The notes below the pieces were generated by a model that did no database searches, was not told where the DNA came from, and was given only the letters and a program-made list of their open reading frames with translations. A program made the position numbers and the translations under genes. A stretch of 64,000 bases of DNA from Vigna angularis (taxonomy: Eukaryota > Streptophyta > Magnoliopsida > Fabales > Fabaceae). The stretch spans positions 9,362,001 to 9,426,000 of the forward strand of contig NC_068974.1 of NCBI RefSeq assembly GCF_016808095.1, given 5' to 3'. The stretch's first letter is position 1; the number at the start of each line of letters is the position of its first letter. This document shows, piece after piece, positions 11,508-24,239 of the stretch.

Positions 11508-12617
11508 TGATAACTTTTTGGCAAGTATACCAAATCGTTCCAAGTAATATAGAGTAAGTTCAAAGTATCGTTCTCCCAAGGGACTTATGCAACACATGAC
11601 AATTCTTCCTTTTATAACTCAATTAGACATCAAAATGCACAAAACAACACAAAAAACTATTTTTGGTATTTTATCAAACAGTTGGTGTGCAAAGAATTTA
11701 TATTTAAAAGAAACTTCGTTGGAATTGGGTTTCATGAATCATATGAAAATAAACCTGTGTTCAATATTTCATTACTTCATTCAAACATTCACATCAAGGC
11801 ATACTAGTTCTAATCCCTTAGCAACTAGTTCTAAATTAATATATTAAAATACTAATCCCTTAGTCAATTTAATATACAATTTGCATTAAGTCCGATGTTA
11901 GGAATGATCAAGTTATTGAATCTATCCCTAGATCCCAAATCACTTAAGTGCTCTATCTACGTTCATGTTCAAAGTTACTTTCTAGTAATCAAAGACATTC
12001 AAATAACATTATATTTTCATACAATGATAATAAATTCAAGAAAGAGCATATGGACGAATAACGATATATTGAGCAGGAAAATTACATCACAGTGAGTTCA
12101 TTGCATCCAATCCCAACGAAAGAGAAATTTATCTACTCCTAGTCATCTAAAACGTACACATTTGAAGCAATCCCTTGCAACAATGGTGTCTTGATGCCTT
12201 GAAGTAGTCTCCGGAAGTTCCTGAGATGTTTTCGTTTCTTTCTTTTGTCCGGAACTTCTGTCAGAAGAGCATGTTTCTGTCGCTCTGTCACGTCTTTTAA
12301 AGCCACTTAAATTCATTAATTCGCTTAGCGCACATGTATTGGTGCGCTATGTAAATTTTCTTAACTGCTGCACTTTAACTGATGTTATTCGCTCAGCGCC
12401 TTGTGCGCTATGCGAATTTCCTTCTTCTGGCAGTGCGAATTTTGGCTTTCGCTTTGCGAAAATTGGCTGATAGATTCTAAATAATACACCATTTCCTATA
12501 CAATATTTTACATGACAATCTACTACCTATTACAACTTTTCAATGAGGAACAACATGAATAATTACAAAATTGAGCTCATTTATAAGTATAAAAATAACT
12601 CTTTTTCACACTTATCA
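11508..12617 (-). mobile_element. LTR of an Athila/Calypso-like gypsy element
   Basis: Bounded by TGATAACTTTTTGGCAAG at 11508 and ...CACTTATCA at 12617, so on the minus strand it begins TGATAAGTG and ends TTATCA, with the primer site beyond it. Length 1110 bp. Only about 70-280 bp of internal sequence remains next to it and no partner LTR is present, so this is a 5' LTR stub rather than a full element. The flanking 5 bases on the right are TTCTC. Confidence 0.75.
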
Positions 12618-13836
12618 TTCTCAAAAGAAACAAAATCCACAAATCAAAGAAAAATATACGTCTCAAAGTTTTCAACCTTAAACACTTAAACAAAGTTATG
12701 CTAAGTCGCCAAAAGAATTACTAGACACCTATGAAACAGAAGCCATAAGTAAAGCACAGTAAACATGAATAGTGGGGAAAAAAACACCAAAATTCTCATT
12801 AAGCACCAAATCACAAAAAACATAAACACATGCACCCACATGCACGGACGCAAGAGAAAGTCTTGTTTTCTCTCTGGGCCATGCAAAGGAAACAAATGAA
12901 GGAAAAAGGGTGTCTCTAGTGAGAGTGCATACAAACCTTCGCTATTGAGAGGAGATGTGAAGGGAGAGAGAAGAAGCAGCAGGAGCTCCATTGCCAGGAG
13001 AAGCAATAGAAAGTGGTTTCTAACACCTTTCATTGGAAATGAAGTGAGAGAAGGAAGAAAGACAGAAAGATGGAAGAGAGTGAAGGGAAAAATATTACAA
13101 TCAGATTAGAAACTATTCGATTGTGTGCCTCTCTGATGGCACGACATAAATAGGTGGGCACTAATTCACGTAATTTGATCTCATCTACCCGTGCAGCCGG
13201 TAGAATTGGCGACAGGAATTGAAGTGGAAGTTCAAAAAGGAAGCCAGAAACCTCGTTTTTGTACCATCATTACTGCTAATTGTCTCGTTGCACTATCTGG
13301 CAAAGATCAATGGCCTTGTAGACAGTAAAGGTGACGAATGTTTCCAGGAGCTGCCAAAAAAACAAATATATTACCATTATGTGCGTAACTATCTCTTGCC
13401 AATATTTGAAACCTATGTTAGGCTATAAATCAGGTAGGTGATTATTGCTGGATCTTGGATGTGCTAAAGCTAATCAAAAAGTTATTCTTTGTTTAATGCT
13501 TCTTTGAATTCGATACAATTTTAAGCTGATGACAATCATTCATCCTAATTTAATAATTATTATCAGACAACTCCTCTTTTCTATAAACATCATAATCATA
13601 AACTGTACAATCATAAACTGCAACTATACCGGGAATTCAGTTCCGAATTGATAACAAACCATTTGAGGTTATTATTCCTTGTCTCATATTGCTAAATCTT
13701 CTTCCTGCTATCACGTGAGATTGAATTGTTATCAGAAAGAAATGATAACGGGTAAAATGGTCCCTCACATATGATTCTTTAAAATTTAATTCATGCCAGT
13801 TTGTTTGGACCTTGGTAATCTTTTATTGGTGGTTAT
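12618..13836. other. no gene recognised
   Basis: Contains a Leu-rich 110-codon minus-strand ORF (12701-13033) and a 69-codon plus-strand ORF (13219-13428) ending in LLPIFETYVRL. Neither has a domain I recognise. The sequence at 12840-13100 is A/G-rich and could be a leader of some transcript. The right edge is the target of the copia insertion. Confidence 0.4.
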
Positions 13837-14045
13837 TAATAAAAGGTTTAAAGAATAATTCTGATATATTATTTCAAAGAGTAGAGTACCATATATATAC
13901 ATTTAAGGATCCTATATAATCCTTCATCTATTAAAGGAATGACAAGTGCACAAATATGCACAAATTATAATAATATCTAAATTATAACTAACACAATATT
14001 TTATTGCCTAATATCCTTTAATATAATATTTGGCATATCTTAACA
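13837..14045 (-). repeat. copia 3' LTR
   Basis: Pairs with 18381-18587. It is the 3' LTR because the element is on the minus strand. Confidence 0.93.
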
Positions 14046-14051
14046 CCCCAC

Positions 14052-17000
14052 TCAAGTTGGTGCATGGATATCACACATTCCCAACTTGAATAGAGACTCA
14101 TTAAACAATCTTCTTGATACTCCTTTGGTGAGAACATCAGCCAACTGCAATTCTGATCTTACAAAAGGAAATGAAATTATTCCAGCTTCAAGCTTCTCTT
14201 TGATGAAATGTCTATCAATCTCCACATGCTTTGTTCTATCATGTTGCACAGGATTGTGAGCAATTACTATAGCCGAATTATTGTCACAATACAAACTCAT
14301 ACCTTCATTTTGTGTAAAGCCCAAATCTGATAGCACATTTTTAATCCACAAAAGTTCACATACACCTAGTGTCATGCCTCTGAATTCTGCTTCAACACTA
14401 GATCTTGCTACTATAGGTTGTTTTTTACTCCTCCAAGTTACAAGATTTCCTCCTACAAAAGTAAAGTATCCAGAGGTAGATCTTCTATCATCTTTTGGTT
14501 CTGCCCAATCTGCATCAGTGTACCCTTCTACCTTTAAGTTTTCATGATTTGAGAACAAAATTCCTTTTCCAGGAGCAGACTTCAAATATCTCAAAATCCT
14601 TTTAACAGCATCCATATGAAGCTTCCGTGGGTCATGCATAAATTGACTAACAACACTCACTGCATAGGTGATATCTGGACATGTATGGCACAAATAAATT
14701 AATTTTCCTACCAGCCTTTGATATCTTCCTCTGTCTATGCTTGCTGAATTTGAGCATTGAAAGAGCTTATGATTTTGTTCAATTGGTGTATCAGTTGATT
14801 TACTCCCAAGCAGCCCAGTTTCCGATAGTAAATCAATAACATATTTTCTTTGGCATAGAAAAATATCATGTTTTGATCTAGCTACTTCAATACCTAAAAA
14901 ATATTTGAGATTTCCAAGTTGTTTCATCTCAAATTCAGATGCAAGGTATTGTTGTAAACTAGAAATCTCATCTGGGTCATTTCTTGTAACAATCATGTCA
15001 TCTACATATATAATCAAAGCTGTAAGTTTTCCTTTTCCTCTCTTAAAAAATAAGATATGATCAGAGTTACTTGCTCTATAGCCAAAAGCCTTCATAGACT
15101 TGGTAAATCTTCCAAACCATGCTCTTGGGGATTGTTTTAATCCATATAGGGCCTTCTTTAATTTGCAAACCTTCATTCCAATTGAATCAGTCATGCCTGG
15201 TGGAGAATCCATATAAATTTCTTCTGAAATTTCTCCGTGTAGGAAAGCATTTTTCACATCAAATTGTAGAAGAGGCCAATCTTGGTTTGCAGCTAGCGAC
15301 AAAAGTATTCTCACAGTATTGAGCTTGGCTATCGGTGCGAACGTCTCTTGGTAATCTACACCATAAGACTGAGTGTAACCTTTAGCCACAAGTCGTGTTT
15401 TATACCGCTCAATAGTTCCATCAACTTTATGCTTAATTATAAAGACCCATTTGCAGCCCACAGTTTTCTTCCCTCTTGGTAAGGGCACAAGATTCCAAAT
15501 GTTGTTTTTTTTCTAAAGTTGTCATCTCCTCAACCATTGCTTCGGTCCATCTAGGATCTGCCAAAGCTTCCTATATATTATTAGGAATAGAAATTAAAGA
15601 TAATTGAGATACAAATGATGCATATGAGTGAGATAACCTGTGAGATGACACATATTTACTAATGGGATATTTAACTTTTACTTGGAGGTCTGGTTCATAT
15701 TTAACTGGAGGTTGACCACGGTTAGAACGAGGTGGAAGAATATATTGAACAGTAGTAGACTCAGTGTTTGGTGTGATGGTGGTCTCACGCAGACAAGAAT
15801 CAATTCAATGATCAATTTCATCTAAATTAGTATTGTCAGAGATAGGATCAGAAGGTACCTCTAAAGAGTCAAGCTGAACTTGTGGAGAAGATTAGGCCAA
15901 TTGGTTATGATCAGAAGACACTGTATTATCCATAAAAGAAGGGTCCATATTTAGGATTGGCTTACTTCCTGCAGAATGATCCTCACACGATAATTTATCT
16001 TCACAATCAAACATATCAACATCATGATTATGCACTTTACTTTCATTGCCTCCCTGAAGTGGAGAATCAACATAAAAAAATTCATGCTCATTAAATGTCA
16101 CATCCATAGAAATATAAAATTTCTTTGATGGTGGATGGTAAGCACGATAACCTTTTTGAGTTGATCCATACCCAACAAAAACACATTTGATCGCTCGTTC
16201 TTCAAGCTTTGTACGTTGATGTGGGTGTAAGTGAACATATATAACACATCCAAAAATATGAGGTGGTAAATTAACTATGGGAGGAAGAATACAATGATCA
16301 GACAACACATCAAAAGGCCTTCGAAAGTTAAGCACACTAGAAGGGGTTCGATTAATTAAATAAATGGCAAAGCTCACAACCTCACCCCATAAATGAGATG
16401 GGACATTACCATCTATCAAAAGTGATCTTGTCACCTCTAATATATGTCTATTTTTCCTCTCAGCCACTTCATTTTGTTGTGGTGAATAAGGACATGTAGT
16501 TTGATGCAAGATGCCTTTAGAGTTCATGAACTCTATTAATTTAGTCTTAAAATATTCCCCTCCATTGTCTGATCGAATGACCTTAATAAATGTGTTAAAT
16601 TGTGTAACAATCATATGATAGAAGGAACGAACCACATCACACACATCACTTTTATGTTTAAGCAAATACACCCAGGTTACTCGAGAACAATCATCAACAA
16701 AACTAATAAACCATTTTTTTTCCATGATGTATAGATTGTGGGGCAGGGCCCCAAATATCTGTGTGGATTAATGAAAAAGGAAAATCAATCTTTTTATTGC
16801 TTAAAGGAAACACAGTACGATGACTTTTTGCCATTACACAAGTTTCACAAAGAAAATCAGAAATATTGCATTTATGAAATAATGATGGAAATAATTTTTT
16901 TAGATAAACAAAAGAGGGATGTCCCAATCGTCTATGCCATAACCAGATCTCCTTTTTATTTTTATCGTGTGTGTGTTCATTTGCAAGACAAGCCAACGCT

Positions 17001-18313
17001 TCTTTATGGGTTTGTTGTGAGACATTTTCAAGATAATAGAGTCCCTCCCTCTCTCTCACAGTGCCAATCTTCTCCTTGGAGTGAATATTCTGAAAAAGAC
17101 AATGGGTTGGGTAAAATGAGGCAAAACAAGAATGTGATTTGGTTAATTTGCTGACAGAGAGAAGATTACAGTTCAATGTAGGGACAAATAAAACATCAGA
17201 AATTGATAAGGAGGGTGAGAGAGATATAGTACCTACACCTTCAATAGGAGATGAGACCCCATTGGCATTAATAATAACAGTTTTAGAACAATTAGGAGAA
17301 AAATTAGTAAATTTATGAGGATCACAGGTCATATGACCAGTAGCACCTGAATCAATTATCCAATCACTATCTCTCGTAATAGCAGAAAGATTAATAGCAG
17401 AGTTAGATATACCTGACTTAGTCATAAATCCGGCAGTAGTAGAAATATGGCTCTTGGAAGTAGCTTCTACCTTGGTATTGGGAGTAGTTTTACCTTTTGG
17501 ATGCCAATCTGGATAACCATGGAGTTTAAAACATGTCTCCATGACATGATTATCCTCATTGCAGTGGGTACATTTGCGGATTCCTTTCTTAGGAAACTTT
17601 TTAACAACAAAGGAAGTCCCCATAGTAGACTCACTATCAAGCATAGCCGCTTGACGGTTTGCCTCGGCACAAATAGTTGCATAAACAGATTGAACATTTG
17701 AAAGGGGAGTGGTAGCAAGGATACGACCACGAACAGCATCCAAATGTGTATCCAGGCCAGCCAAAAAAACATAAACTCGTTGAGAATTAATCATGTTGTT
17801 ATATTTTTCAACATCTTTAGGACATTCCATGGTACCATTCGTGATAGTACCATACTCTAGCCATAATCTTTGCAATTTTCCAAAATATGTAATAACAGAT
17901 CCTCCATTTTGCTGAGTAGAGATTACCTCACGATATAATTGATGTGACCGGGATGCATCTTGGTTGACTGAGTATGTTTGTTGCACAGTGTCCCAAATGT
18001 CCTTTGTCGTAGCTAAGCGAATAAAGAGGGATCTGATTTCTTTCGTCATGGAGTCCAGAAGCCAAGACTTGACTAGGCATTTTTCATCTTCCCATGCTTC
18101 ACATTCATCGGATTTCTTGTTTTCTGGTGCAACCTTTGTTCCAGATATGTAACCCCAACGTTTTCTGCCTCTAATCTTGTTCTATGCGTTCAACAACCAC
18201 TCAACATAGTTGGTGCCGTCAAGCCGTTCAAGGGTGAGCGATTCATGCATATGGGTAGCAACGGAAGTCCCAAAATCATGTTTCTCCGATTGATTTTTAT
18301 TGAAAAAAACCAT
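14052..18313 (-). pseudogene. copia Gag-Pol polyprotein, broken
   Basis: Gag starts near 18313 and has an in-frame stop at 18183-18185. The next open frame (18049-16703) holds the gag region, a CCHC knuckle (CTHCNEDNHVMETC), the protease motif DSGATGHM and the GAG-pre-integrase WHRRLGHP. The integrase frame (16725-15892) has RSDNGGEY and AERKNRH. The last frame (15488-14052) is reverse transcriptase with YVDDM and RNase H with CDNNSAI. Order PR-INT-RT-RH is diagnostic of Ty1/copia. Breaks lie at the 16703-16725 frame overlap, between 15488 and 15892 (including a shift in an A-run near 15510), and at the gag stop. It cannot make a full polyprotein. Confidence 0.93.
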
Positions 18314-18367
18314 CAGAAATATTCAAACAGAACACTGATTCCTATATTGTAGAGGATATCAGTGTTT

Positions 18368-18380
18368 GGCTCTGATACCA
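18368..18380 (-). other. copia primer binding site (tRNA-iMet)
   Basis: Minus strand TGGTATCAGAGCC directly follows the LTR end TTATTA. Confidence 0.93.
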
Positions 18381-18587
18381 TAATAAAAGGTTTAAAGAAT
18401 AATTCTGATATATTATTTCAAAGAGTAGAGTAGCATATATATACATTTAAGGATTCTATAATCCTTCATCTATTAAAGGAATGACAGGTGCACAAATCTG
18501 CACAAATTATAATAATATATAAATTATAACTAACACAATATTTGATTGTCTAATATCTTTTAATAGAATATTTGGAATATCTTAACA
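18381..18587 (-). repeat. copia 5' LTR
   Basis: Pairs with 13837-14045; promoter-bearing LTR for the minus-strand element. Confidence 0.93.
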
Positions 18588-18794
18588 ATTATTACTACTT
18601 GAAACAACAAATTCAATATGATTCCACATTAGAGTGTATATATACCAACAGGTTTTCAAATGTTAAGAGTGCAAAAAAGATAAAAGGACAAACACATTAT
18701 TCCTTACCACACCAACAATATTACTACAATATGTACATTTTATATCAGTTAAAAAGAATATTATGTATCCATTTTACTGCACTAAAAAGCTTTT

Positions 18795-19470
<676 letters not shown>

Positions 19471-19494
19471 CACTACAAAAAATTAGATTTTTAC

Positions 19495-19860
19495 CGGGGG
19501 TTATTTTTTGCGTTTCCGGCGGTTTTAACCCCCAGAAAATATGTTACCCGCGGTTAGAAAAACCGTTGGGAAAACCTGCGTCGCTAAGTAATTACCGGCG
19601 GTTTTTTGCAGAACCGCCGGAAATAACGGGGGTTTTCAAAAACCGCCGGAATTACCAGGGGTTTTGTGAAAACCGCCGGTATTAGCAGAGGTTTCGAGAA
19701 AACCGCCGGTATTAGCGGGGGTTTCGAGAAAACCGCCGGTATTAGCAGGGTTACTGAAAAACCGCCGGAACTAACTGGGGTTCTCCCAAAACCGCCCCTA
19801 ATTTACATGATTTAGTTAATCGGGGTTTTAAAACCACTGGAAATGTATCCAGTTAATTTT
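19495..19860. repeat. CACTA C left subterminal array
   Basis: About a dozen copies of AAAACCGCCGGTATTAGC or close variants, and reverse-orientation GGCGGTTTT, at regular spacing of about 33 bp. The right end has a smaller, more decayed set (AAACCTCCGG, GCGGTTT) at 23290-23395. Confidence 0.9.
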
Positions 19861-20567
19861 TTTTTATTTTTTTACTGTATTAAAATTAGATTATAATAAA
19901 AATGGTTTTATTGAGAAAACAAACAATAAATTAATATGAACTAAAATTGAATAATATTGTATAAAATAAACATCATTCATACAACTAATTATTCATACAT
20001 AAAAATTATAAAGAAAGATGTTGATTACATATGTTCTATATATATATGTTCAATACATATATTCAATACAAATGTTCAGTACTAAAAATGACTCATAAAG
20101 ATATTCAATAACAATATCTAATTTTCTTCGTCTTCATTACATCCATTGTTTGGCACACTCCCTTAATCAGATACCTACAATATAAAAATGAAATCACAAA
20201 AAATTAGTTGACTTTTGTTTTGCAGAAAATAAAGTTTCAACTGAACAAGCATGGGAGTTAAACCATTCAAGTCAGCTAAAGCAAAGAATTATAAACTAGC
20301 TGCAGCTGCGTAGCTTTAGTTTACTATAGTTCACCTGTAATCAGGAGCAATCTTGTAAGTTTCCAGCAAATGTGTTCCACTTCTTTGCCTTTCAATAAAA
20401 TACATGCACAAATTAGTGACAATCTAAACTATGAAGGATTGATATATTAACAGGCGTTAAACGTGTGCCAATCTGCATTATTTTGTCATTGGTAATGCAA
20501 TTATATTTTGCTATATCACATAATGATAAATAACCTTTTTATCATCACGTCAATGATATTTTCATAG

Positions 20568-20568
<1 letters not shown>

Positions 20569-20609
<41 letters not shown>
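20569..20609 (+). repeat. TA microsatellite in CACTA C
   Basis: About 20 TA units. Confidence 0.95.
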
Positions 20610-20613
<4 letters not shown>

Positions 20614-22233
20614 CAAATGAAACACTGATATAAATACTGTAAATTTAATTATATCAGTTGTGTGTTAAATTATATGTACAGTACACACATGCATTTCTAA
20701 GATCAAGAATATGGTTGACATTTGCAGGAACAACTTGGAGCACAAACTCCCCAACAAAACTGTTATCTACCATATTACCATAACATATATATTACGAATT
20801 TAGCTCTGGACAAAACAGCATTACATTTTGATGATAGTGCGTTAGGAATCTTAGGAGAATTAAATGCTAAAAGAGAAGGGTCTATAATTTTTTCATTAGA
20901 ATTTTTTTGAGCATGTCAAAACCTAACTGAAATGCACGTTTACTTCTGAAAAACACCACCTCCATGTTCTTCTACTACCAAAATGCAGAAAAATTATAAA
21001 CATGTAATACTCTCTCTCATCTCATTTCCATATATGTTCTTTAGTTATCATATCACTTATAATATTTATTATTATTATTATTATTACTATACACTATCCA
21101 AAAAATGGAGTTAATCACTTATAATGTTAGTTTTCCACTAAATCAAATTAAGAGCTCAATCAATCACAATAATCCCATCAGGAAGGGTTAGCAAACATGG
21201 AACACATACTTTATACGAAGTAAATAGAACACATAATCTCGAATTGGAGAGAAATTGTGTGAGAGTGTTTCTAGTATAACATTTTCTGAAATAAATGATT
21301 GAGGACAAAATCTAAAGAAAGAAGAAACACCCCCACTTAAAGTACACTTCTAAGCTCTTAAGCTTTTGCAACTTCTCTAATTCTTTAATTTGAAGTATAC
21401 TAATAGTACTAAGAACAAGAATAAGCCGTTATTAATTAAAACACTTAATAAAGTTGTCTGTCGCTGAAGAATGTCTTAGTCGACCAACATATAAGAACAA
21501 ATCCCAGATCATCATAAATAAGACATAAAAGTAAGCAAAATTGAAGCAAATCCAGTCTGTATTCAATCGGAAAGCTATGAGAAGAATGATTCTCTATTTC
21601 TAACTTTCTTAATTAAAAAAGTTCTGGGTCAACTGAAAATAAATACATAATTAAGATGCTAGCTAAAGATCAACCACAGAATAGAATACAAAGTTTCTTA
21701 TCCGTTTCAAGTACAACTACACAACAATAATAGATTTAACATTCAATTTAAACTAGCAGACAAAGCACACACTGGTTTGTTTATTTTTCACTCGCATGAC
21801 CCACATTGTTCACTTGTATTAACCTGCAACAAAAGGGAAACTTAATCCCTTACTTGATTTGATTTTTTTTTCTTTTTACATTCTAATAAAATCAAATTAT
21901 AGGTGATTGATTCACTCAAACCTCACACAGATAAGCTACAATAAAAAGTATCGATTCTCCTTGTTAGATAGCACCAGTACTATCAATCAATGTCGGAGAA
22001 TGAAATATCACTTATCTCCAAACAAGTATCCAAGCGATGAATGACCAACGGGAACCGATTTGACTTTTGTCGATGGAAGATCCTGTAATACATATATATA
22101 TATATATAGAGAGAAAAACTATATTAACGAAAAACCTATAATTAAGATGATCATGAAGGTTAATAAAATGGGAGATTATCTTACAGTCTTGGATCCTTTT
22201 TGGGGAAGATGAACCAGTTAAGAATAAAACCAA

Positions 22234-22606
22234 TTACACAGATGTTAAACTATGCTGACCACTCGTCACCGCTGATTCACAACTTGTGTCTTTGGTTCCC
22301 TGTGTAGTCTGCGTCGAAAGCACCATGTTAAAACATTTATATACAAAAACTATGAAAGAGTAAATGAACATTGAAAATTGAGCATGCAATTGCTAAAACT
22401 ACACAAATTAAAAGAGAAAATCAAGCCCTGGAGTCTTTTACATTGGGCATCATTACTTATAAAGCCCCCCAACAAAAAATAAATCTTACACTTTGAGTGT
22501 GTTGACGAAAATAACCATTTTCATACACCAGTTGAGACACTTGTTTCTGCAACCTATCGTTCTCCTCCATGAGCAATTTATTCATTGTAGTCAACTTCCT
22601 ATTTAC
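22234..22606 (-). pseudogene. captured class III HD-ZIP gene fragment (leucine zipper exons)
   Basis: On the minus strand 22606-22490 encodes 39 residues starting VNRKLTTMNKLLMEEN and continuing DRLQKQVSQLVYENGYFRQH, the leucine-zipper segment of HD-ZIP III proteins (REVOLUTA/PHABULOSA/ATHB15 family). A GTAAG donor follows. A 181-bp intron ends in GACGCAG, and 22308-22234 resumes in the same phase with TKDTSCESAVTSGQH, the segment that follows the zipper in ATHB15/CORONA-type members, then a stop at 22234-22236. The homeobox upstream and the START domain downstream are missing, so no functional HD-ZIP can result. Retention of an intron with matching phase shows capture at the DNA level. Family assignment is from memory of conserved blocks. 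Confidence 0.88.
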
Positions 22607-23417
22607 ATTATTTCCACAGCAGCCAATTCAAATTCTCACTAAGACCTTCTCCTTCTTTAGCTTCCTACCATAACTCCTAACCAAGATCCAACGCACATAG
22701 TTTTATCAAGAAGCAACCGGTTTCTTCCACGGCTGCTTCACTAATGTGAAAGTGTGAATCGTCTCTATTATTGTGCGCGAGCAAGTGCTCCTACAAAAAG
22801 AGGAAGAAGAAACGTGAAACCAAACCCTAGCTCGTTCTCTCTACATGTTCAGATTCACTCTTTGCTTTGCTCACAACTTTCATTGCTTCCCCACTCTATA
22901 GCAAGACCGTCACTGTTATTTTTAAAAATATTACTAAACTAAACAAGAATAAGAAATTTTGGAGAATGAAGACAAGACCGGTCGTGGATGGAGATGAAGA
23001 AAGGCCCTGACTTTTCACGAGCGAAGGAAATAGGAGTGGAGCTGGCTGCACCAGTGCCGTTGCCGGACACCATGCTCGCCGGCAGTGATTCCAGGAGGAG
23101 ATGTGCGATGGCTGGCTTCTCTGTTGGTTAGAGGGTCATAAAAGAAAAGAAGATGAAGCGTTAAAGGTTTATTTTGGAGAAGACGAGCAAGCGGTGTAAA
23201 GAGGGAAAATGAAAAAATATTAGCGCGGTGTAAAGAGGAAAAATGAAAACATATTTTCACTTGAAAAGTTTTTGAATAAAAAAAATAATTTATTTGCGGT
23301 TTTAAATGAACCGCGAAAATTTCCAGAGGTTTTTAAAATAAACCATTGAGAATTTCAGAGGTTTCTGAAACCTCCGGTAATAAACCCCTCCTATAAAATA
23401 TTATTTTTGTAGTGATA

Positions 23418-24239
23418 TTTTATTATTGTTACAGATAGTGTAATATAAAAAGCAATAAATTATTGAAAATGATTATGTATAAATATATCAATTCTCTTAC
23501 AAATAGCATATGGTTGATCGTTTTAAAGGAAAAAAATAATTCAATTTTTATTGCTAAGTTATGAAAAAAGTTGTTTAGACCTAAACACTATAACCTACTT
23601 AAATAAGCATAAGAAAATGTTTGTTGATAATAGGTCAAACTCATTTTTGCTGCTTTTTGCTGTTGTCAAATTTGTTGACCGAAATTGGTTTGAATTAACA
23701 AGACAATTTTTGTTTCTGCGAATCTATTAAAAACGTGTTATCAGAATATTATTTAAAGAATAAAACGTGGTTTCAACATACTCACATGACTCATGGTTTA
23801 TCACATTGTCATGTAATAGTTTTGAAGTTTTTTTTTTTCATTATTATGATGTATTGTATGCATATCTTACCAATTAATTTCCCGATAACTAATTTTTTTA
23901 TAAAAAAAGTGATTAAACGTTATTAGAATATTTATGTTTTATATAATACGCCGTCAATAAAGATAAATATTTAAAGGGCCATCTTTAAATATGTAAATTG
24001 GATCCATATATATACTTCAGTTTTTGCATTAAAGAGGAGGCCCAAAGATAAAAAAAGAAATAGAAAAACACTACAAAAATCAAAGAAGTTTTTTGTTTTA
24101 GTCTCTCATAATTTCTTCTTAAATTTTCATAAATGTAAAAAAAATTCATATTTCCTATAAGACCTTGGAAAATGAACACCGTAACCCACCTGTCCAATCA
24201 AAATTAATGCACTAAAACCCTGCTCAGACCATTTAAAAC
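23418..24239. other. AT-rich intergenic DNA
   Basis: No gene or element end identified. CACTACAAAAAT at 24068 looks like a CACTA start but has no supporting subterminal repeats. Confidence 0.5.

Larger units (their letters stand above)
13837..18587 (-). mobile_element. Ty1/copia LTR retrotransposon, nearly complete
   Basis: Short LTRs of 209 bp (13837-14045) and 207 bp (18381-18587), each reading TGTTAAGATAT... to ...TTATTA on the minus strand. The primer site TGGTATCAGAGCC (initiator tRNA-Met) lies at 18368-18380 and a GAGTGGGG purine tract abuts the 3' LTR near 14046. Flanking pentamers are GTTAT (13832-13836) and ATTAT (18588-18592), a target duplication with one mismatch. LTR differences (for example TACC/TAGC, AAATATGC/AAATCTGC) indicate an older insertion. 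The polyprotein is intact in order but broken by stops and frameshifts. Confidence 0.95.
19471..23414. mobile_element. CACTA element C, complete, gene-capturing
   Basis: Begins CACTACAAAAAATTAGATTT at 19471 and ends ...TATTTTTGTAGTG at 23414. The 3-bp target duplication ATA is at 19468-19470 and 23415-23417. Both ends carry a subterminal array built on AACCGCCGG / ACCGGCGG. No TNP2 or Transposase_24 domain is seen inside, so it depends on another element for mobility. The interior holds gene fragments, including two exons of a class III HD-ZIP gene on the minus strand: a Pack-CACTA structure of 3944 bp. Confidence 0.93.

Noticed and set aside
12701..13033. Leu-rich 110-codon minus-strand ORF as a membrane protein gene
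   Set aside because: Low-complexity translation of A/G-rich DNA with no recognisable motif or promoter; left as unassigned.
24068..24080. CACTACAAAAAT as a further CACTA end
   Set aside because: No subterminal repeats or partner end and no TSD.
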